64,000 bases of DNA, from the NCBI RefSeq assembly GCF_019649055.1, contig NW_026570247.1, positions 310,001 to 374,000 on the forward strand, read 5' to 3'. Below, in pieces: positions 9,751 to 22,075 of this stretch. Every line of letters begins with the position of its first letter. Position 1 is the first letter of the stretch. The notes under the pieces are model-generated. The model was not told where the DNA came from, searched no databases, and saw nothing but the letters and a program-made list of their open reading frames with translations. This DNA comes from Paramacrobiotus metropolitanus. Its lineage: Eukaryota > Tardigrada > Eutardigrada > Parachela > Macrobiotidae. A program made the position numbers and the translations under genes.

Positions 9751-10139
9751 TGGTACATATACAGTATATTACTGTGATAAATATGCCGTATTACGCTGTT
9801 ACCGCACGCAGGGGGGGGGGGCCTCCTGGCTGGTGTGCAGTTACCTAACACTATTTACATAGCTTGGTTAGTGTCACATCATAGTTGCAAACGACGCGTG
9901 GCGAGAACCACCATCAGACACAGTACGTGTGTCGTATACAATGCCGCCGATATTTGTTATGCACATTTTGTTTAGTATCACCGTGGACGTCTCGGATGCA
10001 GCGCTGGTGTGTGGTAAGCACCAACAGACGCGATGCGACAATGCCGTACAGTGTGGTACAGTAGATTGGTACCGGCTTGGACGTGGCGCATGCAGCTGCA
10101 GCTAGCGGCCGGCGCGTGATTGTCATATGCAGGATGGTA
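9751..10139. other. Intergenic flank of the satellite
   Basis: No gene seen. Base composition (many GTGTGG, CCGT and GTAC steps) resembles the adjacent satellite, and the sequence left of the MITE (8700-8797) is similar in style, so the MITE may have inserted into the satellite margin. Confidence 0.4.
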
Positions 10140-11690
10140 CAGTGTGATTAGCACCACCAGCGAGTGCAACCGGCAGCCGGTGTGCGAATACCGTCCACGG
10201 TGCGTGGACGTCGTGGGTGTAGCAGCCGGGGTTGTGTGGGGATGCCGTGCACGGTGTGGCAAATGCAAACACCGCATTGGACGCCACGGGCGGGTGTGAG
10301 GTGTGCACATGCCGTGCACGGCTTGTGTGGTGCAGTCGGTAGCCGGTGTGTGTGGTTTTCGCAACGTCCACAGTGCGTCGCGGTTGTAGCCGGCGTCTGG
10401 GGTGTGTTGAGTTCATGCCGTGCACGGCGTGTCTGCTGTTAACACAACCGTGGACGTCGCCTGTGCAGCCAGCGTGTGGCTATTGCGAAAGCCGCCGTGG
10501 ACGTCGCGGGGCGGGTGTGTGGTGTGGGCATGCCGTGCACGGCGTGTCTGATATTAACACCACCGTGGACGTCGCGGGGTGGGTGTGTGGTGTGGGCATG
10601 CCGTGCACGGCGTGCCTACTATTAACATTACCGTGGACGTCGCGGGGCGGGTGTGTGATGAGGGCGTGCCGTGCACGGTGTGTATACTGTCAACACCACC
10701 GTTGACACTCTGAATGCTGTCAGCGTGTAGCTATTGCGAAAACGCCGTGGACGTCGCCGGGCAGGTGTGTGGGGCGGACGTCCACGTCCAAGTTGGGTGA
10801 ATGTCGCGTGTGCAGCAGCCGGTGTTGTGTGGTGTGCTGTGCACAGTGGCGCAAATGCGTACACCACCGTGGACGACGCGGGCGGGTGTGTTGTATGGGT
10901 GTGTGGTACGGGCATGCCGTGCACGGCGTGTCTATCATTAGCACGACCGTGGACGCTCTGAGCGCAGCCAGCGTGTGGCTATTGCGAACACCGTTGTGGA
11001 AGTCGCCGGGCAGGTGTGTGGGCGGACGTCCACGTCCAAGTTGGGTGAATGTCGCGTGTGCAGCAGCCGGTGTTGTGTGGTGTGCTGTGCACAATGGCGC
11101 AAATGCGTACACCACCGTGGACGACGCGGGCGGGTGTGTTGTATGGGTGTGTGGTACGGGCATGCCGTGCACGGCGTGTCTATCATTAGCACGACCGTGG
11201 ACGCTCTGAGCGCAGCCAGCGTGTGGCTATTGCGAACACCGTTGTGGAAGTCGCCGGGCAGGTGTGTGGGGCGGACGTCCACGTCCAAGTTGGGTGAATG
11301 TCGCGTGTGCAGCAGCCGGTGTTGTGTGGTGTGCTGTGCACAGTGGCGCAAATGCGTACACCACCGTGGACGACGCGGGCGGGTGTGTTGTATGGGTGTG
11401 TGGTACGGGCATGCCGTGCACGGCGTGTCTATCATTAGCACGACCGTGGACGCTCTGAGCGCAGCCAGCGTGTGGCTATTGCGAACACCGTTGTGGAAGT
11501 CGCCGGGCGGGTGTGTGGGGCGGCCGTCGTCGTCCACGTTGGGCGGATGTTGCGGGTGCAGCAGCCGGTGCTGTGTGGGGTGCCGTGCACGGTGGCGCTA
11601 CTGCGCACACCGCCGTGGACGTTGCGGGGCGGGTGTGTGTATGTGTGGTGTGCGGATGCCATCCACGATGGGTGGACGTTGTGTTTGTGC
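10140..11690. repeat. GC-rich satellite: 68-bp units and a 248-bp higher-order repeat
   Basis: Three adjacent 68-bp units start GTGGACGTCGCGGGG at 10497, 10565 and 10633. From about 10745 a 248-249-bp unit repeats almost perfectly, with matching points at 10996, 11244 and 11493. Each longer unit contains several GTGGACG blocks, so it looks like a higher-order repeat grown from the short unit. Nearly every unit has the perfect 12-bp palindrome GCCGTGCACGGC. Long open frames on both strands here simply reflect the repeat and are not genes. Confidence 0.9.
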
Positions 11691-13023
11691 GGTTAGTTCA
11701 TAAGATTGTTGTGGTAAGTACCACGTTGGACATCGCAGTACCAGCCGGTACGTAATGGACACCACCGGTCGTGGCACATGGAGGACATGTACATTGTCGT
11801 AGAACGTGCTCAGTACCACACCCGCAAGGTTCACCGACTAACGGGTGCAGTGCAGCGATGTCACGGAAACCAGCATGCAGACTGTGTATCGCCATGTTTA
11901 TACACAGTATTATTGATGCCACCTTAACAATCATTTTGATGGTGGACTGTGGTAGGCATCCACCACGCGCGGTAGCGTAATACCTGTGCCTGTGTAATAG
12001 TATACAGTTGTTGGTGCTATTCCGCGCAGTATGCAACTGTCAACCTTGCGTCACGTGGCAGCGGAACGCTGTAATCTATATCGTAATTAATGTAATGGAT
12101 GGTACCGTAAACCCGTCGTAAAAGACACGGTGCACGTTGAAAAACGTCACCCGCCGTAAAAGTGCAGCTATAAGTAATAACGGGGTAGTGCGCTGTTGTT
12201 AGCAGTGATGAGCGTTGTGCAGTCAGCTGATATGTATTATATATACCTACGTTGCGGTAATGACTTATTTTGGTTTTGTTTTTTCATGTAATTTTTATAT
12301 ACAGTGGTCAAAAATAGAAAAATCGGGCAGGGGTTCGCCCTATTTTATTGAATTTTCCATTTTCCCTGGGGTGCCAACATTAACTGCCAGTGCAAGTTAA
12401 GTGATGGCAGGGAAAAATCGTGGGCTTCATCATCGTTTGGCCGCCTTTATCACTGTGAATATCAATAACGCGAGTAACTATACATACCTAAAAGTACAGT
12501 ATGTACTTAATACATACGAGGTTCTTTGTGTTGAATAGGACTAAACTAACACGCAGAATTGACATTGACAATAAAAAAACTGAATTTATTATGTATTGCT
12601 GCAACGCAGAAATGATGTAAGGGAATAATAAAAATGGCGTTTGGACGCCGTTCTGGCATTTATTCTTGCGATGCAGTGCATGTTAGAGACGGAGGTAGAC
12701 ACAGGCCAGAGAGGCGGGCTGGGCGGGCAGTTCAGTGCGCGCACTTTTCACAGAGAGCTGTGCGCCCCCTATTTCTTAAAGCTAGCGTCCTAACGCCATG
12801 ATTGCATGAGCATATGCAATACCTATCAACATGATTACCAAACTATGTACTGCCAAACTATTCATGCAAACATTATCTGTGCACTACACAACAGTTTCCA
12901 TTTGCTTCATCCCAGCCTTATTTGCTGTCGCATAAACAGGTATAAATTACTTCCCTATAAGTATGCATATATCTATTGGTTATAAATATGTACTTCTACT
13001 ATATCATATTTCTGTGTATTAGA
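11691..13023. other. Non-coding stretch between satellite and coiled-coil gene
   Basis: The first 500 bases still look like degenerate satellite. The rest is A/T-rich with no convincing exon. A TATA-like TATAAATATG at about 12980 could serve the downstream gene. Confidence 0.4.
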
Positions 13024-13783
13024 ATGGCACCACCGGTGAAGAGACAAAAGACAGAAATCAGTGAGGTCGAACGCTTACAGCGCGATCTGGGCGCTGCTCG
13101 CATCAGGATCCGTGAGTTGGAGGAACAGCTAGCGAAATCCACACGCGAATATGATGGATGTGTACGCCGTTTACAGGCTGAGCGCCACTTTACAGCAATG
13201 TTGCGGTTGAAAGATGTCGTCGCCACCACGGACGAAACTATCGACCACGCGACGGACAAGTGCACGTTTGGGCAACGCATTGTAGAATATTCTACTAACA
13301 TAATTAAATGCCAGCATGATGCCGTGCGCGCCCGCGAGTACAAAAAAAAATATCGATAACGTTTTGTTATCGTATTCAGAGAGAAAAATTCCAGATAACT
13401 TGCCCCGTAATTTAAAAGACGGGATCAAGCCAGCTGCTAGCCAGCGTTATCCCAATCCCAAAAACCGGGAACGGGATGAGGCGCTCGAGGGCGCTTTGTG
13501 GGAGTACCGCGTCAGCGCCGCCCAACATGAGCTTGCCGACGCGAAACACAAAATTGCTCAGTTGAAAGAGCGTGAGGAAGACGAGCTGCAAAAGGTGGCT
13601 GATGCGCACGGGATAGCCCGTGCCAATCAGCTGAAGTTGGCCTGCGCACAGCGCTATGCCGACTTGAAGTATGACCGGAAACTGAACCGGTTTCTCACCT
13701 ACTTATCGGTGACGGTGCCCAGTGCAGCTATCTCCGACAATATGCAGGCCACGTTGGGCACCGACGGTATTCTCACGGGTTAA
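13024..13783 (+). CDS. Unknown coiled-coil protein, read in two frames
   Basis: The ATG at 13024 starts MAPPVKRQKTEISEVERLQR, with a basic nuclear-localisation-like KRQK and a heptad-rich segment (LQRDLGAARIRIRELEEQLAK). The first frame stops at 13357-13359, just after a run of nine A. The other frame is open across it and carries on to TAA at 13783 with a second coiled coil (HELADAKHKIAQLKEREEDELQKVADAH). Together they would give about 250 aa. A one-base change in the A9 run is the simplest explanation; programmed frameshifting is possible but unproven. I recognise no family. A poly(A) signal follows at 14024. Confidence 0.55.
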
Positions 13784-14023
13784 TGGCGACGGCGGCAGTG
13801 GTCAGCATGGGCGGCGGCGGTGGCCGTGTTGGTGTTAGTGGTGGTGGGTGTTTGTGTTATGTAGTTATTATATTCTTATACCGTACTGCAGCTTATGTTG
13901 TGTTCGTATTGCAGACCATGCTTATGGTTATCGTTTTACTTGTTGTCTTATCGCTCTTATGTACAGTACTTGTTAATTATTTTTATATTATTTTTTTTTA
14001 TGTTCATAATATTGTTAATTCTT

Positions 14024-14029
14024 AATAAA
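14024..14029 (+). terminator. Polyadenylation signal AATAAA
   Basis: AATAAA lies 240 nt after the stop of the coiled-coil gene, with a G/T-rich stretch (GGTAGTGTTGTCTTGTG) 20-30 nt further on, as expected for a cleavage site. Confidence 0.5.
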
Positions 14030-14155
14030 AGAAAGTGGGAAGGCGGTAGTGTTGTCTTGTGTAAAGTACGAGTACTTACTACATATATAAATATCTGTGC
14101 GCAAGCGGCACTGTAGCTGTACACTACGCCAGAGTTACGGACAACAGGCACTTTC

Positions 14156-14196
14156 CGCTATTTTCTCGGACACGGTCCGCTATTTTCTCGGACACC
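14156..14196. repeat. Two tandem copies of a 22-bp unit
   Basis: CCGCTATTTTCTCGGACAC occurs at 14156 and again at 14178, a 22-bp period. The second copy runs into unique sequence. Confidence 0.8.
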
Positions 14197-14710
14197 CTTC
14201 CTCCACGGAATGGTCCCTTCTTCTAACGTTTCCAAAAATTACGGCGTATCGGAAGGTCAAGACTTCCAGGGCACAAGGTGCTGCAAACTGAAATAACGTA
14301 ATAACTTGCAAGCTACGAACAGCGAAGGCAGCACACCAATCAGAACTCGGCATATAATCATAATCTGGGTTTGGGGTATCCAGCCGTCCTAGCTCGTAAT
14401 CAAGGTAAAATGACACTCTGTCGTAAGCCGACTGCAGCTCCATATGCCCGCCCGCCACCCGTCCCCTCCTGTCATGTGTAGCGGGCGTAGTTAGTCAGGC
14501 GGGCGCGCTTCGTCCCCGCAAAAGCCGACTGCGTGGCCAGGAGAGCGCCCCAGCTGGCGGGGCGGAACGCGGATGTGGGCGCCGGTGGGGTCATCGTCAG
14601 CGGCTGGCTGAGGCGGGGCAGGTGGCGGAACATGGCGCGCAGACCCGGCTGGGGCGTCAGGAAGGCCATGAATCTCTATGCCAGCCAACACAACATATAC
14701 AGGAGGGAAA

Positions 14711-14913
14711 ACCATTGTACTCGAACTGTTTGCTTGTATTGCTGCCGTCACCCGCCTGGAGTGTGACGTTGCGGTAATATACATGGTAAGATCTGGATTC
14801 TGGCGCGCTAAGATCCGGATTCTGGCTGGTACATAAGCGCTATGTTTAGCCCCAACGTACACCTCCAGCCAGGTGACGGCAGCAGTACAGGGAAACGGTT
14901 CCAGTAGAATGGT
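14711..14913. repeat. Imperfect inverted repeat (about 64-bp arms)
   Basis: The left arm 14711-14775 and the reverse complement of 14850-14913 share ACCATTNTACTNGAAC and CTGCCGTCACC blocks, roughly four in five bases alike. The 75-bp loop holds a direct repeat (TAAGATCNGGATTCTGGC twice). No target duplication is clear. It could be a hairpin-type MITE remnant. An open frame on the minus strand across it (14946-14491) ends in proline-rich sequence and is not convincing. Confidence 0.55.
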
Positions 14914-14946
14914 TTTTTCTCTTATATAATACCATTTCCCATTCAC

Positions 14947-16039
14947 TCAACGAAGCTTTTACGGTAAATGTTTTTCTGCAGCCGAAAACATTTGCAAGGA
15001 CAACCTCTACCGTAGCTTCAGAACCAGGTTCGTGCGCGCGATACGATTACTAATCTTTAATCTGGCACTGTGCAGTGTGTAATATGCACCGCACCATATT
15101 CCATAAATTGACCTATCATAAGCTCGTCACAATTACACGGTGCACATAATCAGCCACTTCCTGCGCCATGCCGCAGTGAGACGCTGAGCGACCTTTTTCG
15201 GCGGTTCAGGTATCTCGAAAAGCGACGCCATTGCACGTAGAACGAAACTGTTGGAATGCGGCAAAAAAATGCACAGACAACGCCGAGGTGAGTAGCCACT
15301 CTGGAAATCGGCACTGAAATGCGCCGTGCGCGAAGCGGCAGAACTTCGGTGCCAGTGCCTTGCTGGGGGATTAGATACGATGTCACTCGGGATAATCTCA
15401 CCCGCGGCCAACATTTATTGGATCGCTGGCATTCATGTCAACTGCTCCTTGACAGTAATGCGTTCATCAGCAGATGGATGATTATTACACAAATTGTAGG
15501 ATGAGCGAGAAATCATTCAAAAGTACTGGAGAATTACATGTTATAATTGTTTTATTATTGTACTAATAAAACGCAGCATTTCATGGATTAAACGGCCGTA
15601 TTTCTTTCTGACTGTTTTTTTAGCCTCATGGAACAAACACTCTACCGCCAAAAACATTACTTTAATAATCAAACATTTTCTGAGAAAGAGACAGCTGTGG
15701 ACAGTATCCAGCACTTGGCAAATGGGGATGAAACAAAACAGTAAAAGCGCATATAAAGAATTGACGTAGCAGAGAATATAATACTGTAGTAACGCGACCA
15801 TAATAAAGCGGGCGAAGCTGTCTGACGCGCTAGAAAAGTAGAATTAACCTTACAAAGGGCCATATTCAATGCTGTTATCGTGGTTTTTTTTGCAGTCAGA
15901 ACGGCAGTAAGATGTAAGGATGGCTAACGTGTAATCAAAGGATTCTAAGGACGTTGAAATGTCGTACCATAGTTGTTTAATTCATATCTACGCCAAGAAA
16001 ACATGTCGAAACGGTTCGCGTAAGTATGCGAACTCCTTG
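14947..16039. other. Intergenic, no gene recognised
   Basis: Short frames only. The stretch 15540-15900 is A/T-rich. Nothing supportable. Confidence 0.4.
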
Positions 16040-18014
16040 TCACACACGGAAGACCTCGCCGATACCCAGAACCGCCAGTTTGCTCAGCTGACGAGCATCC
16101 GCCGTCCGCAAGTCCACGTCATCCCACCACTGCACTGAGCCGTCGCCGTGGAATCCGCTGAACCTACCAGAAGCACCGGGATATGACATATAAAATCCGT
16201 TTTGCAACGGGCTAGCGCAGATGGCGCACAGTCTTACACAGTGTTATTGCACACACTTACACGTTGAGATATTTCCGAATTCCTGCCCATTGCTCGGGAT
16301 AGGTCAGGCTGTTAATCCAACGCTGGTGCACCTGCGTCGCTTTAGCGTAAAGGTCATCGCTGACCGGCGGACAGTGGGCGTTGACGGCCCACATGAAACG
16401 ACTGGCCATGGCGGCGTCGTCCGCGTCGCAATGGAAATCCACCTGGGCTAGGCTGATTTGCATTCGGTCGATAGCCAGCGTGGATGCCGTCGGATTCACT
16501 GCAACCATCCACCGCCTCTCTTCCTGCGGCAGTACCGGCCTGAGCACTTCGTTTATGACGCGGCCGAACAGATCGCACAGCGTCCAGTTGCGGATGATGA
16601 TGCGCTGGCAGAAATCGCGCCATCGGATGACTTTGCGGGCAAAGTTGTGCACCTGGTCGCAGCCGCCGAAATTCAGGTGGAAATCCTGCAGGATGATCAG
16701 CGATGGATACGGTTTCCATGCGCAGAACAGGCTGCAGCAGACGAAGGATAATCTGCAGTCCGGATGGGGACTGACCAGCGTCAGGCTCTGCTTGTGGGAG
16801 TGGATGGCGCGAATAAGAAGACACAGCGTTGCACGGTCCCGGGTGCTGTTGCATTCGGCAGCGCCACGACTGCAGAATGGGCAGCGGAGGATAAGATTTC
16901 GCGTAGTGTGGGGATCGCTGAGGATGTGGTTCCACAATGCACACACCCTAACCAAGGCAAACACCATCCGTAAAGTTTGAACTGTTCTTTTAGTGACTTT
17001 AGTTTAGTGACCTTTTAATGGTGGCCTGTGCATGTAGGTCCAGGTGCACTAGGACTTCGCTCCACAGTATAGACGGCAGCAGCCTCATGGCGGTCATCTG
17101 TGGGGCCGACGTAGTCGCTGCTCGTCAAGACAACACATGAAAACTGGTTACGAACATTACGAAAATTTCCAAGTCTTACGCTGCACTGAAGTTTCGCCGT
17201 CACCAGCCATGCGGCGCTGGCGCGCTGCAATAGCCTCCTTCGCCGCAAAGCATACCTGGTCGGCGTAGTGCTCGTTCATCACCTTCCACAGCGTGGCGGC
17301 AGTCCGTTCCACCGGCATGACCTCCGTCGGAGCGCTGAGGACGATGAAGGTGCAGCTGCGCGTTCCGATGCGCAGGTGGAAGCGACAGCTGTCACTCAAC
17401 CGATTCAGCTGGGCATGGCCCTTCATGGCATCGCGGAGGGACTGAACGAGGCGGCACCGGTCAGCGGCTGTTTGGAGGACGGACAACGCCCCGGGAAATG
17501 GAATTACGTGTTTGGCATAATGAACACTACTGCCGACGTTGGCACGGGGTGTTTGCGCCGACGGTAATTCAGCGATAACCTGGCACCGGTCGACCACATG
17601 GAAGCTCCCGTCAGCGCTATCCGCCGTGGAGAGCAGCGTCCGAACAAAAAGCATACTGACATGAGTGCCGGTGTCGCAGACGCTGCCTTTTATGACCGCT
17701 GTGCGGAAGCGGAAGGGCTCGTCGTCCTCATCCCGCAGCGCCACCTGCACCGGCGTCTCGCTCTGCCAACTGGTGCTGGAGAGAATATCGGCCACCGGCG
17801 CCAGCCAAACACGACTGGTTTCAATCCAACCCGCATCCACCCGTTTCGAGTCAAAGTCAACTTGAACGTGAGCGCCGTCGTCGGAGATGTCCTGGATGTA
17901 TCCCAGCCAGTAGACATCAGCGTCGTTGGCAGTCCGCACCACCACCGTATTCTGGTAGCCAAAGGACAGTCCATCCGCCGCTGTCAGCATTCGCCGGAAT
18001 GGCGACCAAGCCAT
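16040..18014 (-). CDS. Tudor-like/F-box paralogue A, intact, 583 aa
   Basis: Four exons join in frame: 18014-17180, 17117-17012, 16947-16261 and 16163-16040 (1752 nt). Exon 1 holds the Tudor-like module (SFGYQNTVVVRT ... YWLGYIQDISDDG ... VDFDS ... WI ... VWLA) and a conserved middle domain of unknown fold (HYAKHVIPFPGA; DSCRFHLRIGT-SCTFIVLSAP). Exon 2 is the first half of an F-box (LLPSILWSEVLVHLDLHAQ) and exon 3 opens with its end (RVCALWNHIL), then a long C-terminal domain with a SRFMWAVNAHCPPVSDDLYA signature. Exon 4 encodes FSGFHGDG ... LAVLGIGEVFRV. F-boxes bind Skp1 and bring substrates to SCF ubiquitin ligases, so the flanking domains probably choose targets; this is inference. This is the best reference copy of the cluster. 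Confidence 0.85.
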
Positions 18015-18589
18015 GACCCTGTTCACGTTGTGTTAGCCGAATCCAGTGTACTTGCGTGCTGTGGTTGAATAAATCCGACTCGATTTCTTATGCTGAAGTA
18101 ACGCGCTGTGCTGGCAAGCGGTTGTAGTTTCTATGGCGCCACTCGGATCGATTGCCTTTCCTCTATCGCCGCGAAATGTGGCAGCCAGTTCAAGCCATCT
18201 GTCTCGCAGCGCATCGCTTGTCTCTTCTCTGCATGCGAGCGTTGGAACTGTCCTACTTCACCAGCTTATCCAACCGGCCCTGTTCTTTGATGGCCTGTCT
18301 GTCTCCTTTCGCTTTTAATGTAGGATGGCCTACTTTCCTCGTCTGCATTAGCGCAGACGAAATAATGGATTTGTGTTGAAATGTGCTTAGCATGTTGTCT
18401 TTAGCACACGAATCAGTATTTAGAACCTGTTCCTTGAAGCTATCAAAACGCATCGATAAAGTTTATACAAACACATAAATGCAAGTCCAACGGTTAGAGT
18501 TGCAGGAACGTTAGAAGAAAACCCGGCTAAATCCCCCAAAATATTGTACTGGAGTAGATGAATCTGCTGTTCTTGCGTATCAGGCCACA
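18015..18589. other. Divergent spacer between copies A and B
   Basis: Copies A (minus) and B (plus) start back to back 576 bp apart. No gene and no clear core promoter are visible; a shared regulatory region is possible. Confidence 0.4.
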
Positions 18590-21001
18590 ATGGACTCGTG
18601 GCCGATGTCCCCGTATGAGCGGCTCCTGACGGAACCCAACCAACTGAGTTACCAGAACACCGTGGCGGTCCGCAACGACGAAGGGGTGTATTGGCTGGGA
18701 CACATTCAGGATATCGCCGGGGAGCGCGTCTTCATCCACTTTGCCTGTAAGAAGATTGCCGCCAGCTGGATCCATGCCGGGCGGGTGTGGCCGTTGGCAT
18801 TACCACAGTATCATGGTCACAGTACGCCCGTGTTGGCGGCTTTCCGGGACGAGGACGACGGACCACTCCGCTTTCGGCGCGTCGCTGTACTAGGTTTTGT
18901 CGGACACGACGTGGTGGTGGTGGACAACGCGGAAACGGATACTGCCGACGCCTGGAGGGAGCCTCCAAGGCCTCGGAAAGAACTGGTGGACAGGTGTCAA
19001 ATTGTCAATGAGGAGGGTTTTGCCGAGCCGGTGCTGCTGTCCCGCAGCAGCGGATTAATGTACCGCAAGTACTTCATTACGTTGGCCGGGCGTCGAAGGT
19101 TCTGCACGACGCCGCCGACAAGTATCGTATTGTTGACCAAGTTCGGGACGTTTTTCGTCTGGACAACATTGGCAGGGATTACTGGAATAACGACCGATTC
19201 TACCTTCGCGTGGACGAATCGGATGTACATTCATTGTCAGCAGCCCGACAACAGACGAAGAAACGGAACAGCGGACGAGGGAAGCACTGTCCCGAACTCT
19301 ACAGGCCCATCTAGACACCCGGGCTGATCTGGTGCCGTTACATGATGGTGACCTTTGCGGCAGTAGTGGGACAGGTTTGTAGTGTTACCACAGTTATACA
19401 CTACGTGGTCTGTTTTACGTTTATCCCGCTTTGCTCCTGAGGTATTCGAGCGAAACTACGTTCTGAAGACGGGTCCATCGATCATCTGCCGATTCAGCTC
19501 CTCTGTGAGATCTTTACCCATTTGGACTTGCATTCGTGTATGAAGCTTAAACGGTAAACAATTAAACGCGCATTAGTAAAATTGAGCGCTGGTCTTACCA
19601 GTTAACCTGGCTCCCAGAATGCTTTGATTCCCGTTAATAATATAACATGCAAGGTCATTATTCCCCAGCTTCGAGAATTTCTGGTATCGTTCGTTATTAA
19701 AGTGTTTTCTTTTTTTTTTCAATATGTATAAGGCGAGCTTCGCTCAATAAATGATCAAATGAAGAATTTGTCCCAATTAACACGGGAAGGGACTGTGCAC
19801 AATACACTCATAGCATTACCACGCATAATCTCCAAACTTAAACGTTGAAACAAAAACTGTTAACTTAATTAAAGTGTTAACTTAATTTTATGCAAAGTGT
19901 GCGCTTTATGGATGTTGTTGCTGAACAGTCGGCAGTTGACTGAACACCTCAGTATCTGCCTGACATCCTGCTCTTATGCCACAAGTCTCAAAACACCCTA
20001 CAACTTCAACGGCTATAAAGCAGCATCTCTCCTCAGCCGCACGGTCAACACCGCGACGAAAAGCCTGACGATAGTGCAGCACTTTGATTGCCACCCTGAA
20101 TTAAGTGCCGCTAATAATTTTTAAAGATTTCACGGTAACCAGCCGTGGATGGCCGAGACTGTGGAAGAGCGGATTTTGTCTGAATTACACGCTGGCGGCG
20201 TTGACGGCCATCTTCGACAAGTGCTGTCAGCTTGTGCTGCTCTACAACTGGACAGTGCATACCGTTTTCGGCAGCGCCGTCTTTAAGCTGTTCTTCTGTC
20301 CACGCCCCATGCATGACCACGATATTGTTCCGCTTCCAGCGAATGAAAAGGAGTGGATGACACCGTTGACGTACAAGTCGCGGGTCAGAGTGTTGGCGGC
20401 CGACGCCCTGCACATCCCTATCCGGCAGCTGATGCTGCACAGCAGCGATGGGCGACGCCATATGAAACGGCGATTTATGAGGGCTTTGGACAACGACTTC
20501 CCGCCCGTGCCCGACGCCATGTTGACTAAGGTCACGGCGGTGCATGCTCGCTGGGTGCGCAATCTGCAGTATCCGCGCGAATGGGATACGATCCGAGCTT
20601 ACCTGTCACTGTAAGTTGTTTCACTAAAAGACCGCAAACCTTGGCGCTTATATACTGTAGCCACGTGCCGATAAAATCCTATAGCTTTTGAAAACATAAA
20701 AAAAAGCTAACGGTCACAAATACTCTGCGTATATAGTGTGACAAGGAAGAATACGATTATCATGAAACAACGTCTTCATTATATGTAGCAGCCACGTTTG
20801 TTGTGTGCCCCAGGAAGCGAAACTGGGGACATTAGCAGACTTACTGCGTCAATCAAATTGAGGGTTGCTCTATGCAGATTCAGCGGGTTTTACCCCGACG
20901 GCACACCGAAAGCGTGGGACGCAGTGGATGTGCGAACTGAAGATGTGCGTCAATGGAGCCGCATGGCGCTGTTTGGCATCAACGATTTATTCCGTATCTG
21001 A
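18590..21001 (+). pseudogene. Tudor-like/F-box paralogue B (second subfamily), frameshifted
   Basis: The ATG at 18590 starts the second subfamily type (YERLLTEPNQLSYQNTVAVR ... YWLGHIQDIAG). The frame shifts near 19095, after which the homologous middle domain continues in another frame (ADKYRIVDQVRDVFRLDN). The F-box exon lies at about 19440-19554 (DHLPIQLLCEIFTHLDLHSC). Exon 3 starts near 19896 (VCALWMLLLNS), with a second frame change near 20105, and runs to about 20612. The last exon is about 20876-21001 (FSGFYPDGTPKAW ... FGINDLFRI). The layout matches copy B2 at 26391-28657, so the two arose by duplication. Both breaks could be decay or indel error. Confidence 0.7.
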
Positions 21002-22075
21002 CCAATATTGTTCTGTTAAGAGATAGCGATTTACTGACGCTTAATCTGTTACTGTTTGCATTTTATGCTTAAATTTCAATTGCAATGATTTACACTTTTA
21101 TACGCGCACAAGTTTCACAGGAAGTTATTGTACCTATGTGCTGCGTTATTTTACATAAAACGAGAGCTTTGAATTTAAACCCACGGACCTATGGCAAACA
21201 TCCATCGACGTCTCCATCGACACCACGACCGTGCTCAGGTAGCCGATACCATTCGCGCCAATCAAGCGTCGTCATGAAGACGGCGCCGCACTTGTTAAAG
21301 TCATCGTGACAGAATACGAAATACAGATACGCTTCCTCCACAAGTTCTGTATACGAGCCAGAAGATTAGTAATTTTCCTGCGTAAAGGTTCAGGTAGTAT
21401 CTGTACGCCTAAGCTGGCAGTTAGCCAACAGCCACTACCCTGCAATATGCTACAGTTATCGCAATGAGGAATATAATTCTACAATGAATTAAGGCAAATA
21501 AAAAATCCGACTCACCAATCCAGTTTAAACTTTGCAATCAGTATCTATTATTATCTAAGTTTTCATTGGATTCTGTGTCGCTGTGCAGGTTACAGCGCAC
21601 TGCTTCACGACCACTTGCGATACAAGCACTGTACCTGCATATACGAGTACAGATCATGCCATCAGGCGCGTCTGAGTGCTTAATTTGATCGGGACAGGCT
21701 TAGTACCCTTCGTGTACTTCTATGCACACAGGAAAGACTAGAAGCAGTTCATTTCTCCAGAGAGAGCTCTTAGTCTGGCAGAGGCATTACTATAGGGTGA
21801 TGCAATCCTTTATTGCTTTCGTTTAATCACAACCAGGTGTATAACAGGCCAGCAGGATGAGCCAAGGGTTTGAGAAGTTTTATCAGTTCATATATCTCAC
21901 CACACGCAAGGCCTCGCTTTCCCACTTGATGCCATACTGTTTCTATAGTGGGATATACAATAGGTACAACGTCTACTTATTAACTACTGCGCTTCCGCTT
22001 TAAAATCTTTGATTTTGATTCATCTTGTGACCACAAGCCCGGCCAGGCGGAGCCCAGTCCGAACATTAAAGAGTT
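21002..22075. other. Spacer with a possible minus-strand exon fragment
   Basis: On the minus strand at about 21345-21190 one frame reads EEAYLYFVFCHDDFNKCGAV, then TTLDWREWYRLPEHGRG, with a possible acceptor (TATACAG) before it. It looks coding-like but matches nothing I know. The rest has nothing supportable. Confidence 0.3.

Noticed and set aside
10123-11703. Several open frames of 100-242 codons on both strands
   Set aside because: They follow the 68/248-bp satellite period in all frames and have Cys/His/Arg-biased repeats. They are by-products of GC-rich tandem repeats.
14472-14946. Minus-strand frame ending in Pro/Ala-rich sequence
   Set aside because: It crosses the inverted repeat 14711-14913, has no motif, and the neighbouring frames do not continue it.
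16354-17567. Frames opposite copy A on the plus strand and its other minus-strand frame (196 codons)
   Set aside because: All overlap the intact copy A exons; similar shadows recur over every F-box copy.
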